A stretch of DNA of 64,000 nucleotides from positions 1-64,000 of the forward strand of contig JAFQEB010000009.1 in NCBI GenBank assembly GCA_017399225.1, written 5' to 3'. The stretch comes from Clostridia bacterium. Its GTDB lineage: Bacteria > Bacillota_A > Clostridia > Christensenellales > Aristaeellaceae. The stretch's first letter is position 1. Each line of letters begins with the position of its first letter. The position numbers and the translations under genes are program-made. Of the stretch, positions 1 to 8,211 are shown piece after piece. Under the pieces are notes generated by a model. The model did no database searches and was not told the origin of the DNA. It saw only the letters and a list, made by a program, of their open reading frames with translations.

Positions 1-881
1 ATCTCGGAAATGGGCATGGGAGTACGCACGCCGGCGACAACGTCTTCGCCCTGGGCGTTGGTCAGGAACTCGCCCATCAGAGCCTTCTCGCCGGTAGCGG
101 GGTTGCGGGTGAACGCAACGCCGGTGCCGCAGTCGTCGCCCATGTTGCCGAAGGCCATGGACTGGACGTTAACGGCGGTGCCCCAGCTGTAGGGAATGTC
201 GTTCTCACGACGGTAGATGTTAGCGCGGGGGTTGTCCCAGGAACGGAACACGGCCTTCACGGCGCCCATCAGCTGCTCAACAGGGTTGGAGGGGAAGTCA
301 GTGCCGATCTTGGACTTGTACTCGGCCTTGAACTGGTTGGCCAGCTCCTTCAGGTCGTCAGCGGTCAGCTCAACGTCCTGGGTCACGCCCTTCTTCTCCT
401 TCATCTCGTCGATAAGGACCTCGAAGTACTTCTTGCCGACTTCCATGACGACGTCGGAGTACATCTGGATGAAACGACGGTAGCAGTCGTAGGCCCAGCG
501 GGGGTTGCCGGACTTGGCAGCCAGAACTTCCACGACTTCCTCATTCAGACCCAGGTTCAGGATGGTATCCATCATGCCGGGCATGGAAGCGCGGGCGCCG
601 GAACGGACGGAGACCAGCAGGGGGTTCTCCTTGTCACCGAACTTCTTGCCGGTGATCTCCTCCAGCTTAGCGACGTTCGCCATGATCTCAGCCTCGATGT
701 CGGCGTTGATCTGACGGCCATCCTCGTAGTACTGGGTGCAGGCCTCAGTGGTAATGGTGAAACCCTGGGGCACAGGCAGGCCGATGTTGGTCATCTCGGC
801 CAGGTTAGCGCCCTTGCCGCCGAGCAGCTCGCGCATCGTGCCGTTGCCTTCGGTGAAAAGGTAGACAAACTTCTTCGCCAT
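1..881 (-). CDS. ppdK: Pyruvate, phosphate dikinase, N-terminal part (runs off window)
   Basis: Interconverts pyruvate + ATP + phosphate with PEP + AMP + pyrophosphate in the cytoplasm; in anaerobes it serves glycolysis or gluconeogenesis. Only about 293 N-terminal residues are here, and the frame stays open to the left edge, so the phosphohistidine and PEP-binding domains are outside the window. The visible part is the nucleotide-binding domain: start [14 protein letters not shown], then [38 protein letters not shown] and [12 protein letters not shown], all characteristic PPDK blocks. The ATG at 881 has AAGGAG at 891-896. A separate promoter lies about 100 bases upstream, so it is probably transcribed alone. 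The identification is secure; completeness is not known. Confidence 0.95.
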   Translation of the reverse strand, partial: MAKKFVYLFTEGNGTMRELLGGKGANLAEMTNIGLPVPQGFTITTEACTQYYEDGRQINADIEAEIMANVAKLEEITGKKFGDKENPLLVSVRSGARASMPGMMDTILNLGLNEEVVEVLAAKSGNPRWAYDCYRRFIQMYSDVVMEVGKKYFEVLIDEMKEKKGVTQDVELTADDLKELANQFKAEYKSKIGTDFPSNPVEQLMGAVKAVFRSWDNPRANIYRRENDIPYSWGTAVNVQSMAFGNMGDDCGTGVAFTRNPATGEKALMGEFLTNAQGEDVVAGVRTPMPISE

Positions 882-986
882 TGGAAACAACTCCTTTTCT
901 ACATTTGCATGGAGATTCTCTCTCCTGCGGTGGTGGCCGGCTAAACCGATTTCCGGTTAGCGACATGCCACTTATCGCACCAATCA

Positions 987-1015
987 ATTATACCTTCTAT
1001 TTTGATATTTTGCAA
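987..1015 (-). promoter_or_regulatory. ppdK promoter (TTGCAA-17-TATAAT)
   Basis: On the minus strand, a TTGCAA -35 box (1010-1015) is followed after 17 bases by a perfect TATAAT (987-992). It gives a leader of about 100 bases before the ppdK ATG at 881. Confidence 0.7.
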
Positions 1016-1128
1016 GATGTCCCATGCGCTTTTGCCCAATATTTTGTGGAATAAATCGCATGATAATGCTTACATTCATTCACGACTCCCCTGCCATGCC
1101 CGACATCTGTGCAGTTCTTCCCGGCACA

Positions 1129-1159
1129 CAAAAGCCCCCTGCCTTTGGGCAAGGGGCTT
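1129..1159 (-). terminator. Rho-independent terminator of the rnf operon
   Basis: Starting just after the rnfB stop, the minus strand forms a 12-bp stem (1148-1159 with 1132-1143, one G-U pair), a CAAA loop and a TTTT tail. It separates rnfB from ppdK. Confidence 0.9.
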
Positions 1160-1167
1160 GAGAAGGA

Positions 1168-2202
1168 TCACGCCTTGGCTTTGGCAGGAGCCTCAACCGC
1201 GGCCTTGGGGTCGCGGGGGGCGTCAGCTTCCTTCATGGTGATGCACTTCTTGGGGCACTTCTCGGCACAGACGCCGCAGCCGGTGCAGGCAGCGTTCACC
1301 TTATGTGGCTGCTTCAGCGTACCCTCGATGGCGCCGAACTGGCAATTGCGGGCGCAGATGGTGCAGCCGATGCAGGTATCCTGATCGATCTGCGCAGCCT
1401 TGCGGGGTGCAAGCGCCTTGATCGCGCCAGTGGGGCAAGCCTCGGCGCACATGTGGCAGGCGCGGCACTTGCCATAGTCGATCACCGGCAGATTATCCAC
1501 CATGGTGATGGCTTCGAACTTACAGGCCTTTGCGCACTTCTGGCAGCCGATGCAGCCAACCTTGCACACGTCCATGACCTGCTTGAGCTTATTGGTGTTG
1601 TTGCACAGCAGCGCCACATCAGCATTGGCAGGCTGCAGCTCAATGACGTTCTTCGGGCACGCCGCAACGCATTTGCCGCAGGCGGTGCACTTCTCCTCAT
1701 CCACCACGGCAATGTGGCGGACAGGATCAACATGGATCGCATCAAACTGGCAGGCCTTCACGCAGGTACCCAGGCCCAGGCAGCCGAAGGCGCAGGCCTT
1801 GAAGCCCTCGTTGACCGTCGTTGCAGCCACGCAGTCGCGGATGCCGGTGTACTCAAACTTCTCCTTGGCAACCGCACAATCGCCCTGGCAAACCACGCGG
1901 GCAACCTTGCGATCCGCGCCGCTGACGGGCTCCATGCCCATGATGGCGGCGATCTTCGCGGCGCAGTCAGCGCCGCCCACAGGGCAGGCATTGATGGGCG
2001 CCTTGCCGGAAGCAATGGCGTCTGCGCAGCCGTCGCAGCCGGGATAGCCGCAGGCGCCGCAGTTGGCGCTGGGCAGCGTATCGCGGATGGCGTCACGGGT
2101 GGGGTTCGCAGGCACGGCAAAAACTTTGGAAGCAAAGGTCAGCACGATGCCGAAGAGAAGGCCCATCGCGCCAAGGATCAGAGCAGCAATCAAGATATCC
2201 AT
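1168..2202 (-). CDS. rnfB: Rnf complex subunit RnfB, polyferredoxin
   Basis: Electron-entry subunit of the membrane Rnf complex (ferredoxin:NAD oxidoreductase coupled to Na+ or H+ transport). The first ~30 residues form one membrane anchor. They are followed by the Fe-S domain with CGACGYPGC and then a series of ferredoxin-type motifs: CTACGKCVAACP, CIGCQKCAKAC, CRACHMCAEACP, CIGCTICARNC and CTGCGVCAEKCP. At 344 residues it is the long, cluster-rich clostridial form rather than the short proteobacterial one. The C-terminus ends in a charged Ala/Lys/Pro tail. It is the last gene of the operon, 19 bases after rnfA and just before a strong terminator. Confidence 0.96.
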   Translation of the reverse strand: MDILIAALILGAMGLLFGIVLTFASKVFAVPANPTRDAIRDTLPSANCGACGYPGCDGCADAIASGKAPINACPVGGADCAAKIAAIMGMEPVSGADRKVARVVCQGDCAVAKEKFEYTGIRDCVAATTVNEGFKACAFGCLGLGTCVKACQFDAIHVDPVRHIAVVDEEKCTACGKCVAACPKNVIELQPANADVALLCNNTNKLKQVMDVCKVGCIGCQKCAKACKFEAITMVDNLPVIDYGKCRACHMCAEACPTGAIKALAPRKAAQIDQDTCIGCTICARNCQFGAIEGTLKQPHKVNAACTGCGVCAEKCPKKCITMKEADAPRDPKAAVEAPAKAKA

Positions 2203-2221
2203 ATGTTTGTTGCTCCTTTCA

Positions 2222-2815
2222 TCAAATCAGGCCGCCGAAGCCCTGGAAGGCGATCGCCATCAGGCCAGCGGTAATCAGCGCGCCCGGGAAGCCCTCCATC
2301 CACTTGGGCATCTTCGCCAGCGCCAGCTTTTCACGGATGCAGGCAAAGAGAACCATCGCCAGGGTGAAGCCCAGCGCCGCACAGAAGCCGTTAAAGGTGC
2401 TCTCAATGAGGGTGTAGCCTTCATCGGTGTTCAGGATCGCAACGCCCAGCACCGCGCAGTTGGTGGTGATCAGCGGCAGGTACACGCCCAGCGCCTGATA
2501 CAGAGAGGGAGAAAGCTTCTTCAGTGCCATCTCCACAAGCTGCACCAGCACGGCAATGACCAGAATATAGGCGATGGTCTGCATGTAGGCCAGATCCACG
2601 CCGAAGATGCTGGTTTCTTTTACAAGCAGGTAAGTATTGACGATCCACGTCACAAAGGACGCCAACGTCATGACGAAGGTGACCGCCATGCCCATGCCCA
2701 GGGAGGTATCAAACTTCTTGGAAACGCCCAGGAAGGGGCAGATGCCCAGGAACTTGTTCATGACGAAGTTGTTCACCAGCAGGGAGCCGATCAGGATCTG
2801 CAGATAGATGTTCAT
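2222..2815 (-). CDS. rnfA: Rnf complex subunit RnfA
   Basis: Integral membrane subunit of the Rnf complex with about six hydrophobic helices in 197 residues, the usual family length. It and RnfE are homologous inverted-topology partners known to hold an Fe-S centre within the membrane. Recognisable parts are the start MNIYLQILIGSLLVNNFVMN, GICPFLGVSKK, and LPLITTNCAVLG with its conserved Cys. The ATG overlaps the rnfE stop by 4 bases, which points to translational coupling. The gene follows rnfE and precedes rnfB as in other Rnf operons. Confidence 0.96.
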   Translation of the reverse strand: MNIYLQILIGSLLVNNFVMNKFLGICPFLGVSKKFDTSLGMGMAVTFVMTLASFVTWIVNTYLLVKETSIFGVDLAYMQTIAYILVIAVLVQLVEMALKKLSPSLYQALGVYLPLITTNCAVLGVAILNTDEGYTLIESTFNGFCAALGFTLAMVLFACIREKLALAKMPKWMEGFPGALITAGLMAIAFQGFGGLI

Positions 2816-3447
2816 GCGTCGGCCTCCTTCTTAGCAGCATTCTTCTTTGCCAGGTTGCTCAGGGCATTGACGAGGATCAGCAGCACGCCCAGGGTCACGA
2901 AGCCGCCGGGAACCTGCGTCATGATCGCCATGGGCTGATAGCTGGCCGGCATGACCATCACGCCAAAGACCTTGCCGGTACCGATCAGCTCACGGATAAC
3001 GGAAAGCAGGGTGATGGCGAAGGTGAAGCCAAGGCCCATGCCCAGACCGTCAGCAATGGACAGCAGCGGAGGATTCTTGAACGCGAAGGATTCCGCACGG
3101 GCGAAGATAATGCAGTTCACGACGATCAGCGGGATGTACATGCCCAGGCTGGCAGACAGCGCGGGGATGTAGGCCTTGAGCATCAGATCGATCACGGTAA
3201 CAAAGGACGCGATCACCACGATGAAGGCCGGGATGCGCACCTTCTCCGGGATGACCTTGCGCAGCAGGCTGATCAGCAGGTTGGAGCAGACCAGCACAGC
3301 GGTGGTCGCCAGGCCCATGCCCAAGCCGTTGGAGCCGGCAATGGTGATGGCCAGGGTGGGACACATGCCCAGCATCAGGGTGAAGGTGGGGTTCTCCCAG
3401 ATCAGGCCATTGAGGAATACGCTGAGGAAATTCGGCTTCTTAGGCAT
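2812..3447 (-). CDS. rnfE: Rnf complex subunit RnfE
   Basis: Integral membrane subunit, 211 residues, paralogous to RnfA. Family features: GLIWENPTFTLMLGMCPTLA near the start, IPLIVVNCIIFARAESFA in the middle and a FALK-type segment (FKNPPLLSIADGLGMGLGF) after it. The Cys residues in CPTLA and VNCIIF match the family positions for the intramembrane Fe-S centre. It overlaps rnfD by 8 bases and rnfA by 4 bases. In the usual clostridial order rnfG would lie between rnfD and this gene, but the direct 8-base overlap leaves no room for it. Confidence 0.96.
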   Translation of the reverse strand: MPKKPNFLSVFLNGLIWENPTFTLMLGMCPTLAITIAGSNGLGMGLATTAVLVCSNLLISLLRKVIPEKVRIPAFIVVIASFVTVIDLMLKAYIPALSASLGMYIPLIVVNCIIFARAESFAFKNPPLLSIADGLGMGLGFTFAITLLSVIRELIGTGKVFGVMVMPASYQPMAIMTQVPGGFVTLGVLLILVNALSNLAKKNAAKKEADA

Positions 3448-4408
3448 GCTTCTTCACCTCCCCGAAAGGACGCGGCGCAGTAAAGCGGTCGATCATAGGT
3501 GTGCAGATGTTCATGAACAGAATGGCAAAGGAGCAGCCCTCGGGATAGTTGGCGAATGCACGGATCACGAAGAGCAGCAGGCCGCAGCCAACGCCCATGA
3601 TGATGCGTCCGACCGAGGTAATGGGGCTGGTCGCGTAATCGGTCGCCATGAAGAAGGCGCCCAGCAGCAGACCGCCGGAGAGGATCTGGGCCAGCGCCAG
3701 CTCCGCGCTGCCGTCCTTGAGGAGGTAACAGAGGAAGACGGTGCCGATGAAGGTCACCGGGATACGCCAGTCGGCAATGCCGCGAACCAGCAGGTAAACG
3801 CCGCCGATGATCAGGGCGATGGCGCAGGTCTCACCCAGCACGCCGCCGTGATTGCCCAGCAGCAGATCCATCAGCTGGATCTTCACGGACTCCCCTGCCA
3901 CGTCCACGACCATCTTGCCCGTGTTCAGCGTGACCAGAGGAGTCGCCGCAGAAAGGGCGTCGGGCGTGAAGGCGGAAACGGGATAGGCGCCCATGATGCC
4001 GCTCCAGCTGATGAACAGGATCGCACGGGTAGTCAGCGCAGGATTCATGAAGTTGCTGCCGATGCCGCCAAAGAGCTGCTTGACCAGCACGATGGCGATC
4101 ACGCTGCCGATCACGGCCATCCACCAGGGGGCGGTGGATGGCATGTTGTAAGCCAGCAGCAGGCCGGTAACGACCGCGCTCCAGTCGGAGATGGTCACGC
4201 GCTGCTTGGTCGCCTTCTGCCAGATGAACTCGGACAGAACGCAGGTCGCAACGCAGATGGCGATGATGATCGCCGCCTGATAACCAAAGTGGATAATGCT
4301 CGCAATACCGGCAGGCGCCAGCGCGAGACAAACCTCCTGCATGATCCGCTGCGAAGTCGCTTTATCACGCAGATGCGGAGAGGAGGTCACTGCAAAGTTG
4401 TTCTGCAT
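3440..4408 (-). CDS. rnfD: Rnf complex subunit RnfD
   Basis: Membrane subunit of the Rnf complex, 322 residues with about nine hydrophobic helices; the family carries a covalently bound FMN attached to a Thr through a phosphoester. The segment LSAATPLVTLN near residues 150-160 fits the attachment motif S-x-A-T, with Ala replacing the common Gly. Other family segments are SDWSAVVTGLLLAYNMP, GGIGSNFMNPALTTRAI and ATDYATSPITSVGR. It lies 21 bases after rnfC and overlaps rnfE by 8 bases. The FMN site is inferred from the motif. Confidence 0.95.
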   Translation of the reverse strand: MQNNFAVTSSPHLRDKATSQRIMQEVCLALAPAGIASIIHFGYQAAIIIAICVATCVLSEFIWQKATKQRVTISDWSAVVTGLLLAYNMPSTAPWWMAVIGSVIAIVLVKQLFGGIGSNFMNPALTTRAILFISWSGIMGAYPVSAFTPDALSAATPLVTLNTGKMVVDVAGESVKIQLMDLLLGNHGGVLGETCAIALIIGGVYLLVRGIADWRIPVTFIGTVFLCYLLKDGSAELALAQILSGGLLLGAFFMATDYATSPITSVGRIIMGVGCGLLLFVIRAFANYPEGCSFAILFMNICTPMIDRFTAPRPFGEVKKHA

Positions 4409-4429
4409 GTAGGATTGCTCTCCCCTTTC

Positions 4430-5791
4430 TTACTTCTTGGGTGCTTCTTCAGCGGCCTTGCGGGCTGCTTCCTGCTTTTTACGGGTATTGATGACCTTCT
4501 TGCCCTGACGGCAGGACTGCGTCAGCAGCCGCTTTGCGGGGCAGGCAAAGGTGCAGGCGCCGCACTCCATACAGTTCAGGACGCCAGCCTTCTCAGCATC
4601 ATCGTACTGACCGTTGCGGACCAGCAGATCCAGCTTGGTGGGCATCAGCTGCATGGGGCAGGCCTTCAGGCAGCGGCCGCAGTTGATGCAGGCATTCTCC
4701 TGGGGCTCGAGAGCTTCCTCGCCCAGCGCCAGGATGCCGGAGGTAGTTTTGGTCAGCGGGATATCGGTGCGGTTGAAGGCCATACCCATCATGGGGCCGC
4801 CGCTGATGAGGATGCGGACGTCGTTGCGCAGTCCGCCGCAGGCGTCGATCAGGTTGGCAACAGAGGCGCCGATGCGCACCAGGTAATTGCCGGGGTTGTT
4901 GACAAGACCGCCCATGGTGGTCACGCGCTGCACCAGGGGCTTACCCTCCCGGATGGCCTGCTGCACCGCATAAACCGTGCCCACATTGCAGACCACGCAG
5001 CCCACATCAAGGGGCAGCCCGCCGGCGGGAACCTTGCGGCGGGTAGTGGCGTAAACCAGCTGCTTCTCGCCGCCCTGGGGGTACATGACGGGCAGCGCCT
5101 TGACGGTGATGCCGTCCACATTCTGGCAGGAGGCCGTCAGGGCCGCAATGGCATCGGGCTTGTTCTTCTCAACGCCGATGACGGCTTCCTTAACGTCCAG
5201 TGCGAGCATCATCAGGTGGAGGCCATCGACGATCTGAGCGGCCTTCTCCAGCATCAGACGGTGATCCGCCGTCAGGTAGGGCTCGCACTCCGCGCCGTTG
5301 ATGATAAGCTTCTCGATCTTCTTGCCCTCAGCGGGGGTCAGCTTCACGCTGGTGGGGAAACCAGCGCCGCCCATGCCGACGATACCGGCTTCCCGGACGA
5401 TCTCCTGCAGCTCCTTCGCGGACATCGTTTCCGGATGTGCGGTAGGCTTCAGCTCGACCCAGCTATCCTGATAGTCATTCTCGATCACCACTGCGGGAAC
5501 GCTGCTGCCGCTGGCGACCTCGACATTCTCGATCGCCACGACCTTGCCGGAAACCGAGGCATGGACGGGCGCGGTTACAAATCCGGCCGCCTCGCCGATC
5601 TTCTGGCCCATCAGCACCGCATCGCCCTTGGCAACAATGGCCTTGGCAGGCGCACCGATATGCTGAGACAGCGGAATGACGACACGCGCAGGCGCGGGCA
5701 GCTCAACGATCGCGTTACCGCCGTTGACCGCCTTGCCATTCGTCCCCTCATGGGGATGCGTGCCGCCGGGAAACATTTTCATACCAAACAC
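4430..5791 (-). CDS. rnfC: Rnf complex subunit RnfC
   Basis: Peripheral subunit that connects NAD(H) to the Rnf complex. It contains a biotinyl-lipoyl-like segment early on (GKVVAIENVEVASG), a Complex-I 51-kDa-like region with GMGGAGFPTSVKL and INGAECEPYLTADHRLM, an SLBB-like part, and two C-terminal 4Fe-4S motifs (CINCGRCLKACP, CMECGACTFACP). The C-terminus is Lys-rich. I chose the GTG at 5791 because GGAAGGGGG lies about 10 bases upstream; an in-frame ATG at 5812 has no ribosome site. The mature start would read VFGMKMFPGGTHPHEG, close to the usual RnfC beginning. It is the first gene of the operon. Confidence 0.93.
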   Translation of the reverse strand: MFGMKMFPGGTHPHEGTNGKAVNGGNAIVELPAPARVVIPLSQHIGAPAKAIVAKGDAVLMGQKIGEAAGFVTAPVHASVSGKVVAIENVEVASGSSVPAVVIENDYQDSWVELKPTAHPETMSAKELQEIVREAGIVGMGGAGFPTSVKLTPAEGKKIEKLIINGAECEPYLTADHRLMLEKAAQIVDGLHLMMLALDVKEAVIGVEKNKPDAIAALTASCQNVDGITVKALPVMYPQGGEKQLVYATTRRKVPAGGLPLDVGCVVCNVGTVYAVQQAIREGKPLVQRVTTMGGLVNNPGNYLVRIGASVANLIDACGGLRNDVRILISGGPMMGMAFNRTDIPLTKTTSGILALGEEALEPQENACINCGRCLKACPMQLMPTKLDLLVRNGQYDDAEKAGVLNCMECGACTFACPAKRLLTQSCRQGKKVINTRKKQEAARKAAEEAPKK

Positions 5792-5828
5792 GGATGGAGG
5801 TCCCCCTTCCATATTCTATACATTTCAT

Positions 5829-5842
5829 GCGGGAAAACCCGC
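5829..5842 (-). other. Short hairpin in the rnf leader
   Basis: A perfect GCGGG / CCCGC stem with a TTTT loop lies in the leader of the rnf mRNA, between the promoter and the rnfC start. Its role is not known; it may stabilise the 5' end. Confidence 0.4.
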
Positions 5843-5862
5843 TGTAAAACCATACTGTAAAT

Positions 5863-5871
5863 ATTATAGCA
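5863..5871 (-). promoter_or_regulatory. rnf operon promoter, extended -10 (TGC-TATAAT)
   Basis: Perfect TATAAT (5863-5868) preceded by TGC on the minus strand, an extended -10. No good -35 box is visible at the usual spacing, so an activator or the extended element may suffice. Confidence 0.55.
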
Positions 5872-5891
5872 CACAACCAAAGCTTTCGTAC

Positions 5892-5938
5892 AGAAAAAGT
5901 TTCAACAATTCCAAAGGTGTTGTTTTATGAAACTTTCA
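5892..5938 (-). terminator. Terminator after recN
   Basis: Minus strand: outer stem AAAGTTTCA / TGAAACTTT (5928-5936 with 5896-5904), an inner AACAA/TTGTT pairing, and a TTTTTC tail. It isolates the long dxs-recN run from the rnf operon. Confidence 0.65.
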
Positions 5939-5983
5939 CAGTAGCTACATCTAACCGTCTGTATACTTAGCTGAAACAGGTAA

Positions 5984-7690
5984 TTACAGCCGCTGCTGGG
6001 CAGCAACATCCAACATATGCGCGGCATGACGGAGGGCCGAGTCTTCGCTGCCGTCTGCGCCGCCGAGCATTCGTGCGACCTCGCCGATGCGCTCCTGGGC
6101 ATTCAGGCTGCGAACGGAGGTGTTCGTCCGCTCTCCCTCCACCCGCTTCTCGACCAGGAACTGGTGCGCGGCCATTGCAGCGATCTGGGGCAGGTGCGTC
6201 ACACAGATGACCTGGCGTTTCCTTGCGATGATGGCCAGCTTTTCTGCAACGACCTGTGCCATGCGTCCGCTGATACCGGTATCGATCTCATCGAACACCA
6301 TCGTACCGACGCCGCCCTTTTCCGCCTCCAGGCTCTTGATGGCCAGCATCATGCGGCTCAGCTCGCCGCCGGAGGCGATCTTCGACAGCGGCTTGAGCGG
6401 CTCGCCGGGATTGGGCGAGATCATGAATTCGATCACGTCGTCGCCTACGGACTGGGGCATCAGCACCTTCCCTTCCGGACGAAGGGCGAAGGATACCTTG
6501 AATACCGTATTGCCCATACCAAGATCCCGGAGCTGGGTCATCATCTGCTGTTCAAAGGTCTCCGCAAGAACATGGCGGGCCTCCGTCAGCTGACGAGCCA
6601 GCGCGCGATAGGCTCCCAGCAGACGCTTGTGCTCAGCGCCGAGGGCAGCGAGCTGCTGATCCATGGAGGCAAAGTTGTCATATTCCTCCTGCATCTGCTC
6701 CTGGGCTGCAAGAATCTCCGGGATGGTATCCCCATACTTGCGCTCCAGGCGGCGGATCAGATCCAGCCTTGTTTCCACCTGCTCAGCCCGGGCAGGATCG
6801 AAATCGCTGCTCTCCGCAAGGCCGCTGAGCTCATAGCCCAGTTCCTCCAGCTCATAATAGGAGGATTCGCACCGCTGTGCCAGGGAAGCATAGGGCTCCC
6901 CCAGCCCGACCAGGCCGCGAAGGGCATCCGCTGCCTCCTTCACCCGGGACAGCACGGACTCGCTGTCCTCGCTTGCTGAAATGGCCTGATGAGCCGTCGC
7001 CAGTGCCGATGCGATCTTCTCTGAATGCCGGTAACGCTCCTTTTCCGCCGTGAGGGTTTCCTCCTCGCCGGCTTTCAAGCGGGCCTTCTTCAGCTCCTCC
7101 AGAGACTTTTTCAGCGTTTCCATCCGGTACTGCTTCTTCTCGTTTTCCCGGACAAGGCGACCATACTGACGATGCGTGGCAATGAAGCCTTCATACGCCT
7201 CGTCCACCCGGGCAAGCAGGGCCTGATAATCCTCCCCGCCCGCAGCGTCCAGAAACAGCAGGTGATACTGGCTGTTCATCAGGAACTGTGCGTCATGCTG
7301 GCCGTGAACGTCCATCAGCAGCGCCGCGACCTCTTTCAGCTGGCTGACGGGCATCACCACGCCGCAGATGCGGCACAGGTTGCGGCCTGTCCTTGTGATC
7401 TCCCGGTACAGCGTGACCGTACCGTCGAAATCGTCCATGGACTGCGCCTTCGCCCACGCAGCGATCTCCTCGCTCCCGCAGGCATCAAATACAGCCTCCA
7501 CCCAGGCCTTGTCCGTGCCGGTGCGGATCAGGTCACGGTCGCCGCGTCCGCCGAGGACGAGGTTGACCGCATCCACCACGATGGATTTGCCCGCGCCGGT
7601 TTCGCCCGTCATCACATGGAGCCCGTCGCCGAATTCCAGCGTCAGATCCTCAATGAGGGCAATGTTATGCATACGCATGGATAGGATCAT
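5984..7690 (-). CDS. recN: DNA repair protein RecN
   Basis: SMC-like ATPase of recombinational double-strand-break repair. The N-terminal half-ATPase has Walker A GETGAGKS near residue 32. A long coiled-coil middle follows (about residues 150-360, rich in E/K/L/A). The C-terminal half has the signature region SKIASGGELSRMMLA, Walker B MVFDEIDTGISG and CVTHLPQIAAMA. At 568 residues it is the normal length. It sits 33 bases after argR; argR-recN is a conserved Firmicutes pair. It is the last gene of the run, followed by a terminator. Confidence 0.96.
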   Translation of the reverse strand: MILSMRMHNIALIEDLTLEFGDGLHVMTGETGAGKSIVVDAVNLVLGGRGDRDLIRTGTDKAWVEAVFDACGSEEIAAWAKAQSMDDFDGTVTLYREITRTGRNLCRICGVVMPVSQLKEVAALLMDVHGQHDAQFLMNSQYHLLFLDAAGGEDYQALLARVDEAYEGFIATHRQYGRLVRENEKKQYRMETLKKSLEELKKARLKAGEEETLTAEKERYRHSEKIASALATAHQAISASEDSESVLSRVKEAADALRGLVGLGEPYASLAQRCESSYYELEELGYELSGLAESSDFDPARAEQVETRLDLIRRLERKYGDTIPEILAAQEQMQEEYDNFASMDQQLAALGAEHKRLLGAYRALARQLTEARHVLAETFEQQMMTQLRDLGMGNTVFKVSFALRPEGKVLMPQSVGDDVIEFMISPNPGEPLKPLSKIASGGELSRMMLAIKSLEAEKGGVGTMVFDEIDTGISGRMAQVVAEKLAIIARKRQVICVTHLPQIAAMAAHQFLVEKRVEGERTNTSVRSLNAQERIGEVARMLGGADGSEDSALRHAAHMLDVAAQQRL

Positions 7691-7723
7691 GTCATACGCT
7701 CCTTGTCATGCTTTCCTCTGCCG

Positions 7724-8173
7724 TTACTTCATCATATCCTGGATGCGGCCCATTACCGAGGGAACCTCCTCCTGCGCACGGATGACAAGCAGGATGGTAT
7801 TATCGCCGGCCACCGAACCGAGGATCTCAGGCCAGTGCAGGCTGTCCAGCGCCTCGGCCGCCACATTGGCCGAGCCGTTGAGCGTCTTGACGACGATCAG
7901 ATTATTGCTGGCAGCCACGGACAGAAGGGATTCCGCCAGCATCCGGATGAAGCGCTCCGACAGGCCATTCTCCGCCTTGTCCGCCGTGGCGTACTTGTAC
8001 GCGCCCATGGGCGTGAGCACCTTGAGCAGACGCAGCTCCTTAATGTCGCGGGACACCGTCGCCTGCGTGACCTTGATCCCCCGCTGGCGCAGCGCTTCCG
8101 CAAGTTCCTCCTGCGTTTCGATCTCATTCTTTTCGATGATATCAAGAATTGCTACCTGTCGGACAGTCTTCAT
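7724..8173 (-). CDS. argR: Arginine repressor ArgR
   Basis: Arginine-responsive transcription regulator, normally hexameric, that represses arginine synthesis genes. The N-terminal winged helix is residues 1-70 (ETQEELAEALRQRGIKVTQA, then TVSRDIKELRLLKV). The C-terminal oligomerisation and arginine-binding domain contains GSVAGDNTILLVIRAQ. I place the start at MKTVRQVAI because an AGGAG-type site lies 6 bases upstream; an earlier in-frame ATG at 8191 lacks one. The probable target is the argCJBD operon about 41 kb away, whose promoter carries a dyad at 49340-49355. Confidence 0.95.
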   Translation of the reverse strand: MKTVRQVAILDIIEKNEIETQEELAEALRQRGIKVTQATVSRDIKELRLLKVLTPMGAYKYATADKAENGLSERFIRMLAESLLSVAASNNLIVVKTLNGSANVAAEALDSLHWPEILGSVAGDNTILLVIRAQEEVPSVMGRIQDMMK

Positions 8174-8211
8174 GTATTTCTCTCCTTGCAAAGAGCTTGG
8201 TCAGATTTGTG

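Noticed and set aside
3176..5860. A plus-strand open frame of 894 codons opposite rnfD and rnfC
   Set aside because: A shadow of the rnf genes. It has no ribosome site or family features and reads through the rnf promoter.
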